Source of the DNA: Cliona cf. orientalis
Taxonomy: Eukaryota > Porifera > Demospongiae > Clionaida > Clionaidae
Direction: 5' to 3'
Assembly: GCA_963930775.1 (NCBI GenBank)
Contig: OZ005696.1
Coordinates: 1-64,000 of the forward strand
DNA length: 64,000 nucleotides
The notes under the pieces were generated by a model. That model saw nothing but the letters and a program-made list of their open reading frames with translations, had not been told where the DNA came from and searched no databases. Shown here piece after piece: positions 61,623 through 64,000 of this stretch (within the stretch, counting starts at the first letter, position 1; each line of letters begins with the position of its first letter). Made by a program: the position numbers and the translations under genes.

Positions 61623-64000
61623 ATGGCTGAAGGTTGCCCTCACGTCACGCAAGTGCAGCTCCCCAGCGATAAGTCGTTTCTAAATCCTCGGACGTGGGCC
61701 TGCTCAGAGTGCGGATTCACTGACTCAGTGTGGGTAAGTTGAGCTAGCTGGGCTGTTGTGTTTGATGTATCAGCTTTTGTTTGTAATTTGTTGCGATTGA
61801 CAACTTCATTATTATGCTATTCATGGTTGACTGTCTGTCACTGGTACAGGCATGCCTGGTCTGTGGCCATGTTGCCTGTGGACGCACTAACTCGAGACAT
61901 GCTCTCAAACACTTTGAGCTGACCAAGGTAAGAGTATTAAAGAGGGAGATGCTGCCATGTTACTTATATGGATTCTCCCCACCCCCCACCCACCACCTCC
62001 CACACACACACTCATGTTCATTATTTTTTTCTCTCATTTGTTTAATAGCATCCATTGGCCATTGAAGTGAACCAGCGCTATATTCACTGGTAAGAAGTTG
62101 CTGCCCAATCATTAAAACATTTATAAACCATTTTCATTTGTCAGCTACCTGTGTGATGACTATGTCCTCAATGACAATCGGTCGGGTGATCTAGCGTTGG
62201 TTCAGAGTTTGCTGAGTCAGGTAGCGTCCCAGCACTACCAGGAGTCGTACACCCGGAGCGGACGCGTCATGAAGCCGGCACACTCAATCTATCGGCGCAG
62301 TGAGAGCAAAGTGGAGGCTGCCATTGATCATGCTGCTGATAAGAGATACACTGCTCTCTGCCACTGGAGGTATTGTATTTTACGAGTATTTCAGTACTGA
62401 ATTGCATGTACATGCATGTATAGAAAGGAAGGAGGTTCACTTTGAAAGTTGAGAGGGACTGGGAACTAGGCTAAATATTATATTAGTGAACACATCAAGT
62501 AAAAATTGGGCCTTAGGAATACTTCGATATGTGAAATGGCCTTAATAGCATAAAAATGCCATAAAAACCATATGATCCCCTCTATGAAAAGCCTGAAAAT
62601 TTTGAAATGTGAATTTTATAAATTCTCTGAATCACACTGCTCACCCAAGGCCCAATGATGCATTCACAATTATTTATGTTATTTTTATATGTATAATGAA
62701 CTGTTTATGGCATGGTCTAGCACACATGCACAAATTTCTTGTTCTGACAATGTTTCCGTGTAATTTCTCCTAATTAAAAAGATATCAGCTTCTGTCTCAA
62801 GCGTTCAATACGTGGCGCAGTGTGGTTGTGGAGATGAAACATCGTCAATCTCTCTCCTCATCGCTGGCCAATAGCTCTAGCTCGGGGACCATGCTGGTTC
62901 CCCCCGTGCCCCCGGCTACTACCAGGGGGGCCGTCAAGAGAAAGAGACCCCTCACTCCAGGAATGACTGGACTAAGGAATCTCGGAAACACATGCTACAT
63001 GAATGCAGTACTACAATCATTAGGGTAAGCCCCCATTAATTAGCTACATCCGTTTACTATGACCGTTTCCTTTGATGTCAGGCACTTGGTGTTCTTTCGA
63101 GAATTCTTTCGTCAGCTGCTTCCTGAAGCTCCTCCCCCTAGCAACGCCCCTAGCAGCACCCCTACCAATAGCCGGATCCCCTACATCAGGCAAACTACGG
63201 TCGAGTGTTTCAAGCATATTACCAAACGTCCAGTTGCTAGGCAACGAATTATCAGGCAACATGCTGAAGGTGGACTAGTGGGTGGGTCTGGTGGGCGTGG
63301 TCACAACAAGAGTCCCTCCCAACACCTGGCTAGTGATGCTGCCGCTGATAATGAACAATTACCGTGAGTGAAAATGATCACTAATAGGCCGTGTAGATAT
63401 TACAGGAATTTCCCATAATAGTAATTGCAGTAATTGTAGACAGATTGTAGGGATTTCCCCATGTACACGCTGCTCACATGATCTCCCTTGTTGCAGCTGT
63501 CTGTCTGCCGAGATGCATGCCCTGATGCGTGTGATGTGGTCTGGAAAGTGGGCGCTGGTGACGCCTCACGCTGTCCTCAACGCAGTCTGGCGCCTCATCC
63601 CTGTCTTCCATGGCTACACTCAGCATGATGCACAGGAGTTCCTTTGGTAAGGAGATGTCATGAGATTTCACTGAGTACAGGCTCATTGCTACATCAAAGC
63701 CAATACCGTGGTGGATTTCTATCGTTGAGTTACAATGTCATAGATTGTAAGGTGATCCCCCCAGGCCACTCCCGGCTTTCAGTATTGCATATTCACAAAA
63801 TGAGAGGCTCGTCCTCTTTGTGTTCATAATTATTTGTATAAATATTAACCCCCCTCCCACCCATGGCTCCATCACTCTAACTCAACATTTACATAGTAAA
63901 ATTATTGTGGTAACTAATGAATTTTAATACACTGCCCAGTGAACTGTTGAACCATCTTCAAGGTGAGCTGGACAATTGGCCTAGCAATATTCGACTGGTG
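61623..64000 (+). CDS. Ubiquitin carboxyl-terminal hydrolase, USP44/USP49-like (partial)
   Basis: Eight exons are visible (61623-61733, 61850-61927, 62049-62089, 62145-62369, 62782-63024, 63082-63363, 63497-63646, 63940-64000+), giving 397 residues before the window ends. An N-terminal UBP zinc finger ([38 protein letters not shown]) precedes the USP core with the catalytic Cys box [18 protein letters not shown] (Cys about 223). The later blocks [16 protein letters not shown] and [12 protein letters not shown] match USP44/USP49, deubiquitinases of histone H2B and the spindle checkpoint. The last exon is open through a possible GTGAGC and probably continues. The His/Asp catalytic residues lie beyond the window. 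Confidence 0.93.

Overview
The window is nuclear DNA of an animal. The genes are intron-dense, with mostly short introns and canonical GT-AG sites. They encode metazoan-type proteins: a Rab GTPase with N-terminal EF-hands, a CRP-type LIM protein, a secreted LRR-immunoglobulin protein, a USP44/49-type deubiquitinase and an IRAK-like kinase relic. The compact layout and the many small foldback and TIR elements suggest an early-branching animal, perhaps a sponge; this is an inference, not something the sequence proves.

The left end (1-1397) is a six-base CCCAAA tract, perfect for its first 746 bases and then degenerate, oriented as a chromosome-end telomere would be but not the canonical animal TTAGGG. 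A 19-bp minisatellite and about 13 kb of gene-poor DNA follow (1.4-15 kb). That stretch holds a tRNA-like SINE remnant, a minisatellite, a truncated LINE reverse transcriptase, duplicated hairpin elements, two copies of a TA-flanked MITE, and scattered exons of a decayed IRAK/Pelle-like death-domain kinase.

From 15 kb on, genes sit close together and their strands alternate almost strictly: OSTC (+), RASEF/CRACR2A-like Rab (-), CSRP-like LIM protein (+), ABCB8-like mitochondrial ABC half-transporter (-), VPS18 (+), a 12-kb LRR plus about 17 Ig-domain secreted protein (-), SPRYD3 (+, intronless), ATG101 (+), SLC25A20 (-), an unrecognised candidate gene (+), UAP1 (-) and a USP44/49-like deubiquitinase (+, cut by the window end). 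Exons were joined by hand and reading phase was checked across every junction for all genes except the LRR-Ig gene, where only domain blocks are given.

Most of the genes are housekeeping genes of membrane traffic, autophagy, mitochondrial transport and glycosylation: OSTC and UAP1 serve N-glycosylation, VPS18 and ATG101 the lysosome/autophagy route, ABCB8 and SLC25A20 mitochondria. I see no operon-like logic; shared divergent promoters and tail-to-tail 3' ends are the main architectural links.

The most unusual non-genic content is a family of tandem hairpin repeats (A/T-rich arms around GGA..TCC stems) found at five loci. Stem differences between loci are matched on both arms. A second dispersed family carries two other conserved stem-loops. 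Two separate genes (VPS18 and UAP1) carry short tandem duplications exactly across a 5' splice site.
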